The notes below the pieces were generated by a model. The model was not told the origin of the DNA. It saw only the letters and a list, made by a program, of their open reading frames with translations, and ran no database searches. A stretch of DNA of 64,000 nucleotides from an uncultured Pelagibacteraceae bacterium (GTDB lineage: Bacteria > Pseudomonadota > Alphaproteobacteria > Pelagibacterales > Pelagibacteraceae). Shown in pieces: positions 45,229 through 54,002 of this stretch (position 1 is its first letter; every line of letters starts with the position of its first letter). The stretch spans positions 62,001 to 126,000 of the forward strand of contig CACHUN010000001.1 of the NCBI GenBank assembly GCA_902583075.1, in the 5' to 3' direction. The position numbers and the translations under genes were made by a program.

Positions 45229-46010
45229 TTTTTCTTAATTTTTACTGCTTTAGGTTTGGGATAAGTTAATGGTCTTATATTTGATTGTTCGTGTAATATA
45301 TTAAGCCTAATGGCCACCTCTTGATAAGCTTCTACTAAGTTTCCAAGGTTATTTCTAAATCTATCTTTATCTAGTTTTTTATCTGTTCTCATGTCCCAAA
45401 GTCTGCATGTATCAGGACTTATTTCATCAGCTAACATAATTTCTCTTTTGCCATCAGCTTCAGATCTTCCAAATTCAACTTTAAAATCGACTAATTTAAT
45501 TCCAACACCTCTAAACATTCCTTGAAGAAAATCATTTATTCTTCTTACCTCTTCATAAATAAAATCTAATTCGAAAACATCCATCCATTTAAATGCCAAA
45601 ATATGTTCTCTGCTTATAATAGGATCTCCTAGATCATCATTTTTTAAGCAATATTCAATTAGTGGATAATCAAGCACTGTTCCATCTTCTATTCCTAATC
45701 TTTTTGTCAAAGAACCTGTTGCAATATTTCTAACAACAAATTCAATTGGAATAATTTCCACTAACTTAACAAGCTGTTCCCTCATATTAAGTCTTTTTAC
45801 TAAATGATTTTTAATTCCAACGTTACTTAATTGCGTAAGAACATGTTCTGAAATTCTATTATTTAAAATTCCTTTACCTTCAATGACATCTTTTTTTTGA
45901 TTATTAAAAGCTGTAGCATCATCTTTGAAATGTTGAATTACTAAATTTTTATCAGTAGTTGCATAAATAATTTTAGCCTTACCTTCGTATAATTTTTTAC
46001 CTTTTTTCAC
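45225..46010 (-). CDS. purC: SAICAR synthase
   Basis: The 261-residue protein has KKLYEGKAKIIYATTDKNLV at the ATP site, and FKDDATAFNNQKKDVIEGKG. The signature VDFKVEFGRSEADGKREIML leads into ADEISPDTCRLWD. It joins aspartate to CAIR in purine synthesis. The start overlaps the purB stop by one base. Confidence 0.97.
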   Translation of the reverse strand: MKKGKKLYEGKAKIIYATTDKNLVIQHFKDDATAFNNQKKDVIEGKGILNNRISEHVLTQLSNVGIKNHLVKRLNMREQLVKLVEIIPIEFVVRNIATGSLTKRLGIEDGTVLDYPLIEYCLKNDDLGDPIISREHILAFKWMDVFELDFIYEEVRRINDFLQGMFRGVGIKLVDFKVEFGRSEADGKREIMLADEISPDTCRLWDMRTDKKLDKDRFRNNLGNLVEAYQEVAIRLNILHEQSNIRPLTYPKPKAVKIKKK

Positions 46011-47302
46011 TATTTAAAAACCCTGTTAAAAATTAAATTAATATTCTTAAAGTGTGAAGAATAATCAAATAATTTTTTCATTTTTTTGCTAGATATTCTA
46101 GATGTAATGTTTTTATCACTCATCACAACATCTAAAAGATTGAGATTATCTGCTATGCATTTTTTAGCATGTGCTTGAACTAATCTATAAGATTTTTCTC
46201 TAGTCAAACCTGATTTTGTGAGTTCTAACATCAACTCTTGGGAGAAAATGGTACCTTTAGTAATATTGAGGTTATTAAGCATTTTTTTTGGATAGACGAT
46301 CATCTTATCTAATAAGTTTGCTAACCTTACTAACGCAAAATCTAAAGTTATATTAGCATCTGGACCAATATTTCTTTCAACGCTTGAATGTGAAATATCC
46401 CTTTCATGCCAAAGAGCAATATTCTCTAGTGCTGGAATAGTATAACTTCTAACCATTCTAGCTAATCCCGTTAAGTTTTCACTTAATATTGGGTTTTTTT
46501 TGTGAGGCATTGCACTTGAACCTTTTTGTTTTTTTGAAAAAAATTCCTGCAATTCATAAACTTCAGTTCTTTGTAAATGTCTAATTTCAGTTGAAACTCT
46601 CTCAATTGATCCTGCTATAATTCCTAAAACTGAAAAATAATATGCATGTCTATCTCTTGGAATAACTTGTGTAGATATTGGTTCAACTTTTAATCCTAGT
46701 TTTTTAGCAACATGTTTTTCTACATTAGGATTAATATTTGCAAAAGTACCAACAGCACCAGATATTGCGCACGTTGATATTTCATCTATTGCACTAATTA
46801 ATCTTTTTCTATTTCTTTTAAATTCCTCATAATATGAAGCTAATTTAAGTCCAAATGTAATTGGTTCAGCATGAATACCATGGCTTCTACCCATACATGG
46901 GGTAAATTTATATTTTTTAGCTTTTGATTTTAAAACTTTTAATATTTGGTCAATATCCTTAACTAAAATCTGACCAGATTGAACTAATTGAATATTAAAA
47001 CTTGTATCTACCACATCTGATGATGTCATTCCTTGATGCAAATATCTTGCTTTAATCCCTACCTTTTCAGTAACCGATGTTAGGAATGCAATAACGTCAT
47101 GTTTAACTTTAGCTTCAATATTGTGAATTCTTTTAACATTTATTTTAGCTTTTTTTCTAACAGCACTTGCTACACCTTTTGGAATAGTCCCTAGTTTTTC
47201 CATTCCTTCAGCTGCAGCAATCTCTACATCTAACCAGATTTGATATTTATTATGTTCGGACCAGATATCCGTAAGTTCTTTTCTAGAGTATCGTGTTATC
47301 AT
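46010..47302 (-). CDS. purB: Adenylosuccinate lyase
   Basis: The 430-residue fumarase/aspartase superfamily protein has TSSDVVDTSFNIQLVQSG, a GRSHGIHAEPITFGLKLA substrate region, and the family signature GSSAMPHKKNPILSENL (near 265). It splits SAICAR and adenylosuccinate. It sits between map and purC with one-base overlaps on both sides. Confidence 0.97.
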   Translation of the reverse strand: MITRYSRKELTDIWSEHNKYQIWLDVEIAAAEGMEKLGTIPKGVASAVRKKAKINVKRIHNIEAKVKHDVIAFLTSVTEKVGIKARYLHQGMTSSDVVDTSFNIQLVQSGQILVKDIDQILKVLKSKAKKYKFTPCMGRSHGIHAEPITFGLKLASYYEEFKRNRKRLISAIDEISTCAISGAVGTFANINPNVEKHVAKKLGLKVEPISTQVIPRDRHAYYFSVLGIIAGSIERVSTEIRHLQRTEVYELQEFFSKKQKGSSAMPHKKNPILSENLTGLARMVRSYTIPALENIALWHERDISHSSVERNIGPDANITLDFALVRLANLLDKMIVYPKKMLNNLNITKGTIFSQELMLELTKSGLTREKSYRLVQAHAKKCIADNLNLLDVVMSDKNITSRISSKKMKKLFDYSSHFKNINLIFNRVFK

Positions 47303-48072
47303 TAATTATATGGAGGCCTCTTATAACCTTTAACAGATTCTGTGAAAATTTCATAAGAGTCTTCTGTAATTCCTATTGTATGTTCAAATTGTGCAGATAA
47401 AGACTTATCCTTTGTAACTGCTGTCCATCCATCATTAAGTACTTTTACATCTAATTTACCAACATTTATCATAGGCTCTATTGTAAAGGTCATACCAGGT
47501 GTTAGTTCATGACCAGTATTTTTCTTACCATAATGAAGAATATTAGGTTGCTCATGAAAAGTATTGCTAATACCGTGTCCACAAAAATCTCTAACAACTG
47601 AAAAACCCCTTTCTTCAACAAAGGATTGAATTTCAAATCCAATATCTCCTAATTTTACACCTGGTTTTAAAATTGCTATTCCTTTCATCATCGATTCGTA
47701 AGTTGTATCAATTAAGTTTTTAGCTTTTACTGGAATATCTCCAATGGTAAACATTCTACTGGTGTCACCGTAGTATTCATTCACTATTGCTGTGACATCA
47801 ATATTAACTGCATCTCCTTCACTTAAAATTCTATCAGAGGGAATGCCATGACAAACAACATGGTTTAATGATGTACAAAGTGATTTTTTAAAACCTCTGT
47901 AGTATAGTGGGGCAGAGTGGCCACCATTGTCTCTTATAAACTCATAACCCAATTGATCAATTCTATCTGTGGACACGCCTTCTTTAACTTCATTGGTAAG
48001 CATATCTAAAGTTTGAGATGCTAACTTTCCAGCAATTCTCATTTTCTCAAATTTTTCTGAATAATTACTCAT
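47302..48072 (-). CDS. map: Methionine aminopeptidase, type I
   Basis: The 256-residue pita-bread protein has VCHGIPSDRILSEGDAVNID and VTAIVNEYYGDTSRMF with the metal Asp residues. It also has FCGHGISNTFHEQPNILHYG, TFTIEPMINVG and SAQFEHTIGIT, the full metal-ligand set. It removes the first methionine from new proteins. No N-terminal zinc-finger extension is present. It overlaps sfsA by eight bases and purB by one base. Confidence 0.96.
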   Translation of the reverse strand: MSNYSEKFEKMRIAGKLASQTLDMLTNEVKEGVSTDRIDQLGYEFIRDNGGHSAPLYYRGFKKSLCTSLNHVVCHGIPSDRILSEGDAVNIDVTAIVNEYYGDTSRMFTIGDIPVKAKNLIDTTYESMMKGIAILKPGVKLGDIGFEIQSFVEERGFSVVRDFCGHGISNTFHEQPNILHYGKKNTGHELTPGMTFTIEPMINVGKLDVKVLNDGWTAVTKDKSLSAQFEHTIGITEDSYEIFTESVKGYKRPPYN

Positions 48073-48751
48073 CTAAAATTTTTATTTTTTTTTCAATTTT
48101 TATTTCTTTAGAATTTAAGCTGCATCTGTAAGCAAGAAAGCTTACACCAGATTTTTTAGCATCTAAATATTCTTTATAATAAGTAGAGTCTATATCTTTT
48201 GCTATTCTAAAATTATTTATACCCTGAATTTGAGTTAAAAATAAGACATAAGGCTTATATCCTTTTTTAATTGATTCCTTTAACTTTTGGAGGTGTTTTG
48301 TACCCCTTGACGTAACGGCATCTGGAAATTCTGCAATATCATCTACTCTCATTAACGTGGTATTCTTTACTTCTAATATTTTCTTATCACACAAAAAGTC
48401 AAATCTAGTATCATCAGAATACTTAAATTCTGCTCGTATATTTTTTATAGAACTAAATTCTTTTATTAATTTATTTTCTAATGCATGTTCGACAATTCTA
48501 TTTGCTCTATGAGTATTTACTCCAATTATTCTTTTTTTTACTTTTATCATCTCTAGAGTGAATTTTAATTTGCGCTTTGGATCATTGTGCTCGCTTATCC
48601 AAGCTTCATTTCCTTGATCTAATAAACCCATCATAGAGCCCGTATTTGGACAATGCGCTACAACAGTTTTATTATTTACTTCTATATCTGTGAAAAATCT
48701 CTTATATCTCCGTTGTAATTTGCCTTTTAATAAAGTGTTGGTAAATTTCAT
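48065..48751 (-). CDS. sfsA: SfsA family nuclease
   Basis: The 228-residue protein shows the SfsA OB-fold plus nuclease core. Motifs are LLKGKLQRRYKRFFTDIEVN, AHCPNTGSMMGLLDQGNEAW, the catalytic region FDFLCDKKILEVKNTTLM, and FPDAVTSRGTKHLQKLKESI. SfsA was first named for sugar fermentation stimulation and is now described as a DNA/RNA nuclease. It starts the nine-gene operon, 22 bases from the divergent CinA-like gene. Confidence 0.95.
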   Translation of the reverse strand: MKFTNTLLKGKLQRRYKRFFTDIEVNNKTVVAHCPNTGSMMGLLDQGNEAWISEHNDPKRKLKFTLEMIKVKKRIIGVNTHRANRIVEHALENKLIKEFSSIKNIRAEFKYSDDTRFDFLCDKKILEVKNTTLMRVDDIAEFPDAVTSRGTKHLQKLKESIKKGYKPYVLFLTQIQGINNFRIAKDIDSTYYKEYLDAKKSGVSFLAYRCSLNSKEIKIEKKIKILDE

Positions 48752-48773
48752 AGAAATTTATTTATATTTAGAA

Positions 48774-49526
48774 ATGACTAATAAAAAAGAAATATCTGCA
48801 GCAATTATCATTATAGGTAATGAGGTATTATCAGGCAGAACAAAAGATTTGAATACAAGCGCATTAGCTACTTGGCTTAATTCTCTTGGAATTTCTGTTG
48901 GAGAGGTAAGAGTAATTCCTGATGTGGAAAAAACCATTATAGATACTGTTCATGAGTTAAGAGTTAAATACAACTATGTGTTTACTACAGGTGGTATTGG
49001 ACCAACACATGATGACATAACTGCAGAATCAATATCAAAAGCTTTCAATATTGAATATGGATTTCATAAAGAGGCTTTTGCTATTTTAGAAAAATACTAT
49101 GAGCCAGGTAACTTTAATGATGGAAGACAGAAAATGGCAAAGATGCCAGTTACAGCTAATTTAATTTTAAATCCAACCAGCGGTGCTCCAGGATTTTATG
49201 TAGAAAATGTTTTTTCTCTTCCAGGAGTTCCATCAATACTAAAAGCTATGATTGGGGGACTTGGTAATGTATTAGTAGGTGGAGACCCCATTCTTAGCAA
49301 AACAATAAATTTAATGACCTATGAAAGTGAAATTGCAAGCTCGTTAACTAACGTCCAAGACAATAATAAAGATGTAGAAATTGGTAGTTATCCTTTCTTT
49401 AGACAAGGTAAATTAGGTGTATCAATTGTATTAAGATCAAAAGATCAAGATAAAATAAACTTATGTAATTCACTAATCCTTGATTTTGTAAAAGCAAAAA
49501 ATATTAAAATTGTTGAACTAGAGTAA
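48774..49526 (+). CDS. CinA-like molybdopterin-binding domain protein
   Basis: I chose ATG 48774, since an earlier in-frame start (48690) would lie inside sfsA on the other strand. The 250-residue protein is the MoaB/Mog-like COG1058 domain: IGNEVLSGRTKDLNTSALA, FTTGGIGPTHDDITAESISK and PGFYVENVFSLPGVPSIL. The C-terminal deamidase domain of full CinA is absent. COG1058 domains in CinA act in pyridine-nucleotide recycling, and the single-domain role is uncertain. It overlaps the next gene by one base. Confidence 0.85.
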   Translation: MTNKKEISAAIIIIGNEVLSGRTKDLNTSALATWLNSLGISVGEVRVIPDVEKTIIDTVHELRVKYNYVFTTGGIGPTHDDITAESISKAFNIEYGFHKEAFAILEKYYEPGNFNDGRQKMAKMPVTANLILNPTSGAPGFYVENVFSLPGVPSILKAMIGGLGNVLVGGDPILSKTINLMTYESEIASSLTNVQDNNKDVEIGSYPFFRQGKLGVSIVLRSKDQDKINLCNSLILDFVKAKNIKIVELE

Positions 49527-49933
49527 TGCTATATTTTGCTTACGGAAGTAATCTTAATCTTTTTCAAATGAAGCGTAGATGTAAAGACTCTATTTTCTTA
49601 AAAAAATACGAGCTTAAAGGCTATAGATTAAACTTTAGAAGCAAATATAGAGCTGCTGACATCGAAAAGAGTAAAAATTCTTTAGTTCCTGGTGCTTTAT
49701 TTGAAATATCAAAAAGTGATGAAAAAAAACTAGATGTTTATGAAGATTATCCAATTCTTTATAAAAAACTTTATTTTACTTATTACAATAAAACAGTGAT
49801 GACTTATATCATGGTTAATAAAACAGAATTTAGATACCCAACTGAAAGATATTTAAATGTTGTTAAACGAGGTTATAAAGACTGTAAGTTAGATACTAAA
49901 TACTTAAAAGTTGCACTTCAACCAGTTAAGTAA
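49526..49933 (+). CDS. Gamma-glutamylcyclotransferase-like (AIG2/GGCT fold) protein
   Basis: The 135-residue protein begins LYFAYGSNLNLFQMKRRC with the GGCT substrate loop YGSNL at 6-10. The expected catalytic Glu73 is in KKLDVYEDYPILYKK. The family releases 5-oxoproline from gamma-glutamyl peptides or gamma-glutamylamines. It abuts azlC with no gap, so it belongs to a cinA-GGCT-azlC-azlD transcript. Confidence 0.85.
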   Translation: MLYFAYGSNLNLFQMKRRCKDSIFLKKYELKGYRLNFRSKYRAADIEKSKNSLVPGALFEISKSDEKKLDVYEDYPILYKKLYFTYYNKTVMTYIMVNKTEFRYPTERYLNVVKRGYKDCKLDTKYLKVALQPVK

Positions 49934-50620
49934 ATGCTCTCTAAAAAACAAATATTTTCTAAAGGAATATTAGCTGTTGCGCCGCACATGTTTTCAGTAA
50001 TTCCTTTTGGAATTGTATGTGGAGCAATTGGTATTGAGTTAGGTTTTAGTCCAGTATTAGTTTACGCAATGTCTATCATTATTTTTGGTGGTGCGTCTCA
50101 AATTGTTTTTTTACAATTGCTTTCTGGAGGAGCTTCAGCATTAATCGCAGTAACTTCAGTTGGGGTAATCAATTCTAGACACTTATTATACGGGGCTGTT
50201 TTATCTGAATACTTGGAAAAGTTATCATTTATTAAGAAGCTACTAATATCTTATTTAGTCGTAGACCAAGGTTTTGCAGAGTCTAATAAGTTTTTTCAAA
50301 AAAATAAAAATGAAACGCATCTCCATTATCATTTATTAGGAAGTGGTGGAACTTTATGGGTTTGTTGGCAGATATCTACATTAGCAGGAATAATTCTTGG
50401 CTCATTTGTCCCAGAGGAATTAGGACTAAAATTTGCAGTCCCTTTAACTTTTATCGCAATTGTTGTTCAAGATATTAAAAAATTAGATCATGTAATAGTT
50501 ATGATTACGTGTGGATTAAGTTCATTATTATTTTTTGATGCACCTTTTAAATCATACATAATCATTTCACCTATAATTGCATTGTTTGTTGCTGCACTAG
50601 TTTTGAGGTTAAAAAAATGA
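49934..50620 (+). CDS. azlC: AzlC family amino acid exporter subunit
   Basis: The 228-residue membrane protein has the AzlC opening KGILAVAPHMFSVIPFGIVC (10-29). SIIIFGGASQIVFLQLLSGG and VINSRHLLYGAVLSEYLEKL follow, and FAVPLTFIAIVVQDIKKL near the end. AzlC with AzlD exports branched-chain amino acids in characterised bacteria. azlD overlaps its end by four bases. Confidence 0.92.
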   Translation: MLSKKQIFSKGILAVAPHMFSVIPFGIVCGAIGIELGFSPVLVYAMSIIIFGGASQIVFLQLLSGGASALIAVTSVGVINSRHLLYGAVLSEYLEKLSFIKKLLISYLVVDQGFAESNKFFQKNKNETHLHYHLLGSGGTLWVCWQISTLAGIILGSFVPEELGLKFAVPLTFIAIVVQDIKKLDHVIVMITCGLSSLLFFDAPFKSYIIISPIIALFVAALVLRLKK

Positions 50621-50928
50621 CTTGGTTGTCAATTATAATAGCAGGAATAATTACGTATTTTATGAGAATGACTATGGTTGCTTTAGTAGATAGGGATCTA
50701 TTAGGAGAGAGAGTTAAGGCTGTATTGGCATATGTTCCATCAGCAGTATTTCCAGCAATAATATTTCCAGGAATATTTATAAATGATTATGGAACTTTTA
50801 TAGAAATGAATGATCCTAAAATCTTTGGTGCAATAGTTGCTATATTAGTTGGTTATTTTTCAAGAAATGTAATAGCAACGATTATATCTGGACTATTTTC
50901 ATATTGGATTATTATATTTTTATTATAA
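50617..50928 (+). CDS. azlD: AzlD family amino acid exporter subunit
   Basis: The 103-residue protein has three or four membrane helices. The AzlD pattern appears as GIITYFMRMTMVALVDRDL, VKAVLAYVPSAVFPAIIFPG and the FSRNVIATIISGLFSYW end. It is the small partner of AzlC, overlapping it by ATGA. Confidence 0.9.
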   Translation: MTWLSIIIAGIITYFMRMTMVALVDRDLLGERVKAVLAYVPSAVFPAIIFPGIFINDYGTFIEMNDPKIFGAIVAILVGYFSRNVIATIISGLFSYWIIIFLL

Positions 50929-50937
50929 AATTAATTG

Positions 50938-51837
50938 ATGAGTATCACTAGATCTGAGAGTAACTTTTATAAAAAAAATGGCTACTTATTAAAAGATGAG
51001 CTTGTTTCAAAGAAAGATATCAATAAGTTAAATTCACTTATTAATAAGATTGTGACAAAGGAAAAGAACAGTAAAAAAAAAGTTAAAGATCAAGGTGGAA
51101 CCCAAAGTTACAATAATTATCATTTCGTATTCAATAGCAACTCGTCAAAAAATAAAGAAATACTTCGATTAAATAACCCTCAAAATAACAACAAATTATT
51201 TTATGATTTATCAAGAAATAAAAAGATTATTGATATTGTTAAAAAGCTTATCGGTGGAACAGTAAGATTTCATCTTGGAAAATTAAATTTTAAATTACCT
51301 AATAAGAAAAAAGGTAGTCTAGTTGAATGGCATCAAGATTTTGCTTTTTATCCTCACACAAACGACGATTTAATTACAGTAGGTATTTATCTTGAAGATT
51401 GTGATGAAAAAAATGGTCCTTTAAAAGTTATTAAAGGATCTCATAAAAAAGAACTATTTAGTCATCATAGTAATGATAATTACTTCGTAGGTAAAATTAA
51501 TACTAAAAAAAACAAGATTAACTTAAAAAAATCAGTTTCATTAACTGGAAAAGCAGGTTCGGTTGCTTTCTTTCATTGTCGAACAATTCATGGTTCAGGC
51601 TTAAATCACACTAATGGATCGAGACCACTAATATTATTTGGTTATAGAGCATGTGATGCTTGGCCTATAATTAATGATGGTAATCCTCATCCAGAAACAA
51701 ACTTTGAAAATTATGATAAAAATATTATTTATGGAAAAAAATCAATTGTTCCAAGGTGTACTGATGTACCTGTAATTATTCCATTACCTAAAAAGAAACA
51801 TTATGTATCTATTTATCAATTACAAAAAAGTAAATAA
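50938..51837 (+). CDS. Phytanoyl-CoA dioxygenase (PhyH) family protein
   Basis: I chose ATG 50938 over the TTG three bases earlier. The 299-residue protein has the double-stranded beta-helix with the iron ligands HQD in VEWHQDFAFYPH (near 135) and the distal His in HCRTIHGSGLNHT. An arginine in the following GSRPLILFGYRA should bind 2-oxoglutarate. GPLKVIKGSHKKE is a typical family segment. It hydroxylates an unknown small substrate; PhyH relatives act on acyl-CoAs, osmolytes and phosphonates. Its 3' end overlaps the next gene by 35 bases. Confidence 0.88.
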   Translation: MSITRSESNFYKKNGYLLKDELVSKKDINKLNSLINKIVTKEKNSKKKVKDQGGTQSYNNYHFVFNSNSSKNKEILRLNNPQNNNKLFYDLSRNKKIIDIVKKLIGGTVRFHLGKLNFKLPNKKKGSLVEWHQDFAFYPHTNDDLITVGIYLEDCDEKNGPLKVIKGSHKKELFSHHSNDNYFVGKINTKKNKINLKKSVSLTGKAGSVAFFHCRTIHGSGLNHTNGSRPLILFGYRACDAWPIINDGNPHPETNFENYDKNIIYGKKSIVPRCTDVPVIIPLPKKKHYVSIYQLQKSK

Positions 51838-53578
51838 ATTATTTTTATTAATTTCATTTTTTTTAGTTCTTTTTGGAACTGCTAATTCTACAGAAAGGAC
51901 AAAAAAGGAAATCAAGATTGGAGTGTTTATGGAAGACTTTCAAAAATTTGGAAAGTTTGAAAAAATAAATGATACACCACCTGGCATGTTTCCTAATATT
52001 GAAAATTCTTTTCATCAAAAACAGGTAATTGCACAGAAGAAGTTCATTGATACATTTATTACCAAAAAAGGGCAGATGGAAAAAAATACTGACCAAGTTA
52101 TCCTTGGAATGGCATATTTTGAGTTTTTTTATATGCAACAATTAAAAGATAATAAAAAGTCTTTAGAAACATTTGAGAAAAAATATCCTAAAATTAATGC
52201 CGCTACTAAGAAAAATATTCAAAAAATTTATGGATTGAATAAAGCTAGAAAATCAATGAGAGAAGCTTTAGGCTTATCTTTAGAAAACACTCCTGAGGAG
52301 GCTATAGAAAGATACTACGTACTATATAAACTATTAAATCAAGCTGAAATAAAAACAATCAACTTAACGAAAGAAGAAAAAAATAATTCAAAATTACATA
52401 CTAATATTTCCAAAAATATATCTCAGTTAAAAAATATAACAGAAGATAAATTAAGTAACAGATTGACAGAAAAAAAATTTAATAGCGAGTATAAAAAAAA
52501 TTTTAAAAAACTTTCTAAAAATTTAAAAAAATCGGTAACAATCAAAGATTATGAACTCTTAACATCTTTTATTATTGAAATAGATAAATATAAAAATACT
52601 AATAATTCAGGATTATTGAGCGGATATAAAATTGCAGAATATATTCTTCAAAAGATCAAGAATGATAAAATTATAAAAAAGTATGAACAAGATCTTTCAA
52701 ATGCCAAATTTGAAATATTCTCTCAAAAAGAATTATCAATTTTAGGTGATATTACAAAATCAATGAAAGTTACTAAAAATGAGAAGTCTAATGATATTCA
52801 GTTACAAATAATGAATCTTGAAAATGGAGGCATACCCGTAAATAGATTTCTAGAAGTTTATCGAGATGAATTAAATGTGAGACTTGATGATATAAATCTT
52901 CAAGTTGCATCAGCATCTAAAATGAAAGACTGGACATTAAGTGATTGGGCAAATGCTTGGAAAAATCCAATTCCTGAGATAATAGTTGATGATGCAGGTA
53001 TTGAGGTTTCTCTTTCACCTGAGGAAATTGAATCAATCAAAGCTCAATTAGCGATGAAAAACTTCAAAGAATTATTAGATCTAGACTCGTTTAGTAGTCT
53101 GATACAAAATGAAGCTAATAACTTTAATGATATCGCAAAAAATTTAGATATTAATTCTGATAGCTTCAAGTTTTCATTTACTTTAGACGATTTTGCAAGG
53201 TCATTTGGTGATACTTACAATTTGGATATAAATAATTATGCTGATCTTACAGATTTAGCAAACGCACAACACAATGCTAATTGGTCTGTAGAGGAATATG
53301 CTGCTGCATACCAAGATAATGTTGATATGATAAATGCACTTCAGTCAGGATCATTAAGTTCATTTGATGCTGGAAGAATAGCTGCTGCAGCAAATAGTGG
53401 TTTACAGGAAGTTGCAGATACGATTAGAGCTGCAACAAGTGCTGGAGTTTCAGTCGATTTAGAGGCAACAGCACAAGGACTTGGTTATGGTAGTTTTGCA
53501 GATGCTGTAGCAGCTTATAATCAACAACATGGAACTAGTTATTCTGTTGAGGAAGCTAAACAGTCTCTAGGTCAATAA
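51803..53578 (+). CDS. Large secreted protein with recurring aromatic/alanine helical modules, unknown
   Basis: The 591-residue protein starts at ATG 51803, inside the PhyH gene. This is the only start giving a signal peptide (hydrophobic 13-27, cut near TANST). Residues 30-360 are Lys/Asn/Glu-rich and helical. From 370 a short module recurs: DWTLSDWANAWKN (376-388), FSFTLDDFARSFG (457-469), NWSVEEYAAAYQD (493-505), YGSFADAVAAYNQ (562-574) and SYSVEEAKQSLG (579-590). The C-terminus is Ala-rich and acidic, and the protein has no cysteines. No family is recognised. A periplasmic or surface role is inferred. A terminator follows. Confidence 0.72.
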   Translation: MYLFINYKKVNKLFLLISFFLVLFGTANSTERTKKEIKIGVFMEDFQKFGKFEKINDTPPGMFPNIENSFHQKQVIAQKKFIDTFITKKGQMEKNTDQVILGMAYFEFFYMQQLKDNKKSLETFEKKYPKINAATKKNIQKIYGLNKARKSMREALGLSLENTPEEAIERYYVLYKLLNQAEIKTINLTKEEKNNSKLHTNISKNISQLKNITEDKLSNRLTEKKFNSEYKKNFKKLSKNLKKSVTIKDYELLTSFIIEIDKYKNTNNSGLLSGYKIAEYILQKIKNDKIIKKYEQDLSNAKFEIFSQKELSILGDITKSMKVTKNEKSNDIQLQIMNLENGGIPVNRFLEVYRDELNVRLDDINLQVASASKMKDWTLSDWANAWKNPIPEIIVDDAGIEVSLSPEEIESIKAQLAMKNFKELLDLDSFSSLIQNEANNFNDIAKNLDINSDSFKFSFTLDDFARSFGDTYNLDINNYADLTDLANAQHNANWSVEEYAAAYQDNVDMINALQSGSLSSFDAGRIAAAANSGLQEVADTIRAATSAGVSVDLEATAQGLGYGSFADAVAAYNQQHGTSYSVEEAKQSLGQ

Positions 53579-53600
53579 AATTTAAATAAAAAGAGCAAAT

Positions 53601-53627
53601 AAGTAATAGAAAATTACTTGTTTTTTT
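53601..53627 (+). terminator. Rho-independent terminator after the 591-residue gene
   Basis: AAGTAAT (53601-53607) and ATTACTT (53613-53619) form a seven-base stem with loop AGAAA, followed by G and seven T. It ends the upstream transcript and lies only 13 bases before the next ATG. Confidence 0.72.
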
Positions 53628-53640
53628 GTTAAAATATTAA

Positions 53641-53994
53641 ATGAGCATTAAAAAGAAAACTTTAAAAACAGTTGCAGCAGTTGCTCTTGTTGCATCAACA
53701 GTTACACCTACCTTAATAGCATCAACAGCAATGGTTTCTTTAAGCTCAACACCTGCAGAAGCTGCCTGCTATGGTTCAGGATCCTATAAATGGTGTACTG
53801 ATGGATCAACCTATTCCACATATGGAAATTCTTACTATGCCTACAATTCAAATACTGGCACTAATTGGGGAGGATCTACTTATGGCAATACATCATACGG
53901 TTACTCTTATTATTCTAGCGGCGGTTCTACAAATTGGTCATATTCATATTATGGTGGGTATGGAAGTGGATATAGTTGGAGTTTTGGTAACTAA
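53641..53994 (+). CDS. Small secreted Tyr/Gly/Ser-rich low-complexity protein
   Basis: The 117-residue protein has a long signal peptide, with a basic start SIKKKTLKT and a hydrophobic core to about 30, probably cut after TPAEA (37-41). The mature part of about 76 residues is almost entirely Tyr, Gly, Ser, Asn, Thr and Trp. It holds about 17 Tyr and 4 Trp, in repeats such as SYGYSYYSSGGSTNWSYSYY. Two cysteines lie near its start (Cys43, Cys52). Such composition is seen in adhesive, amyloid-like or phase-separating surface proteins. The function is unknown. No Shine-Dalgarno sequence is visible, and the terminator lies 13 bases upstream. Confidence 0.72.
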   Translation: MSIKKKTLKTVAAVALVASTVTPTLIASTAMVSLSSTPAEAACYGSGSYKWCTDGSTYSTYGNSYYAYNSNTGTNWGGSTYGNTSYGYSYYSSGGSTNWSYSYYGGYGSGYSWSFGN

Positions 53995-54002
53995 ATCTTA
54001 AG

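Noticed and set aside
53760-53994. CRISPR-like or tandem DNA repeat in the Tyr-rich gene
   Set aside because: The repetition is in composition, not in evenly spaced identical DNA units, and it is inside a coding frame.
53771-54001. Alternative frame inside the Tyr-rich secreted gene
   Set aside because: It overlaps the frame with a clear signal peptide and consistent composition; it arises from repetitive codons.
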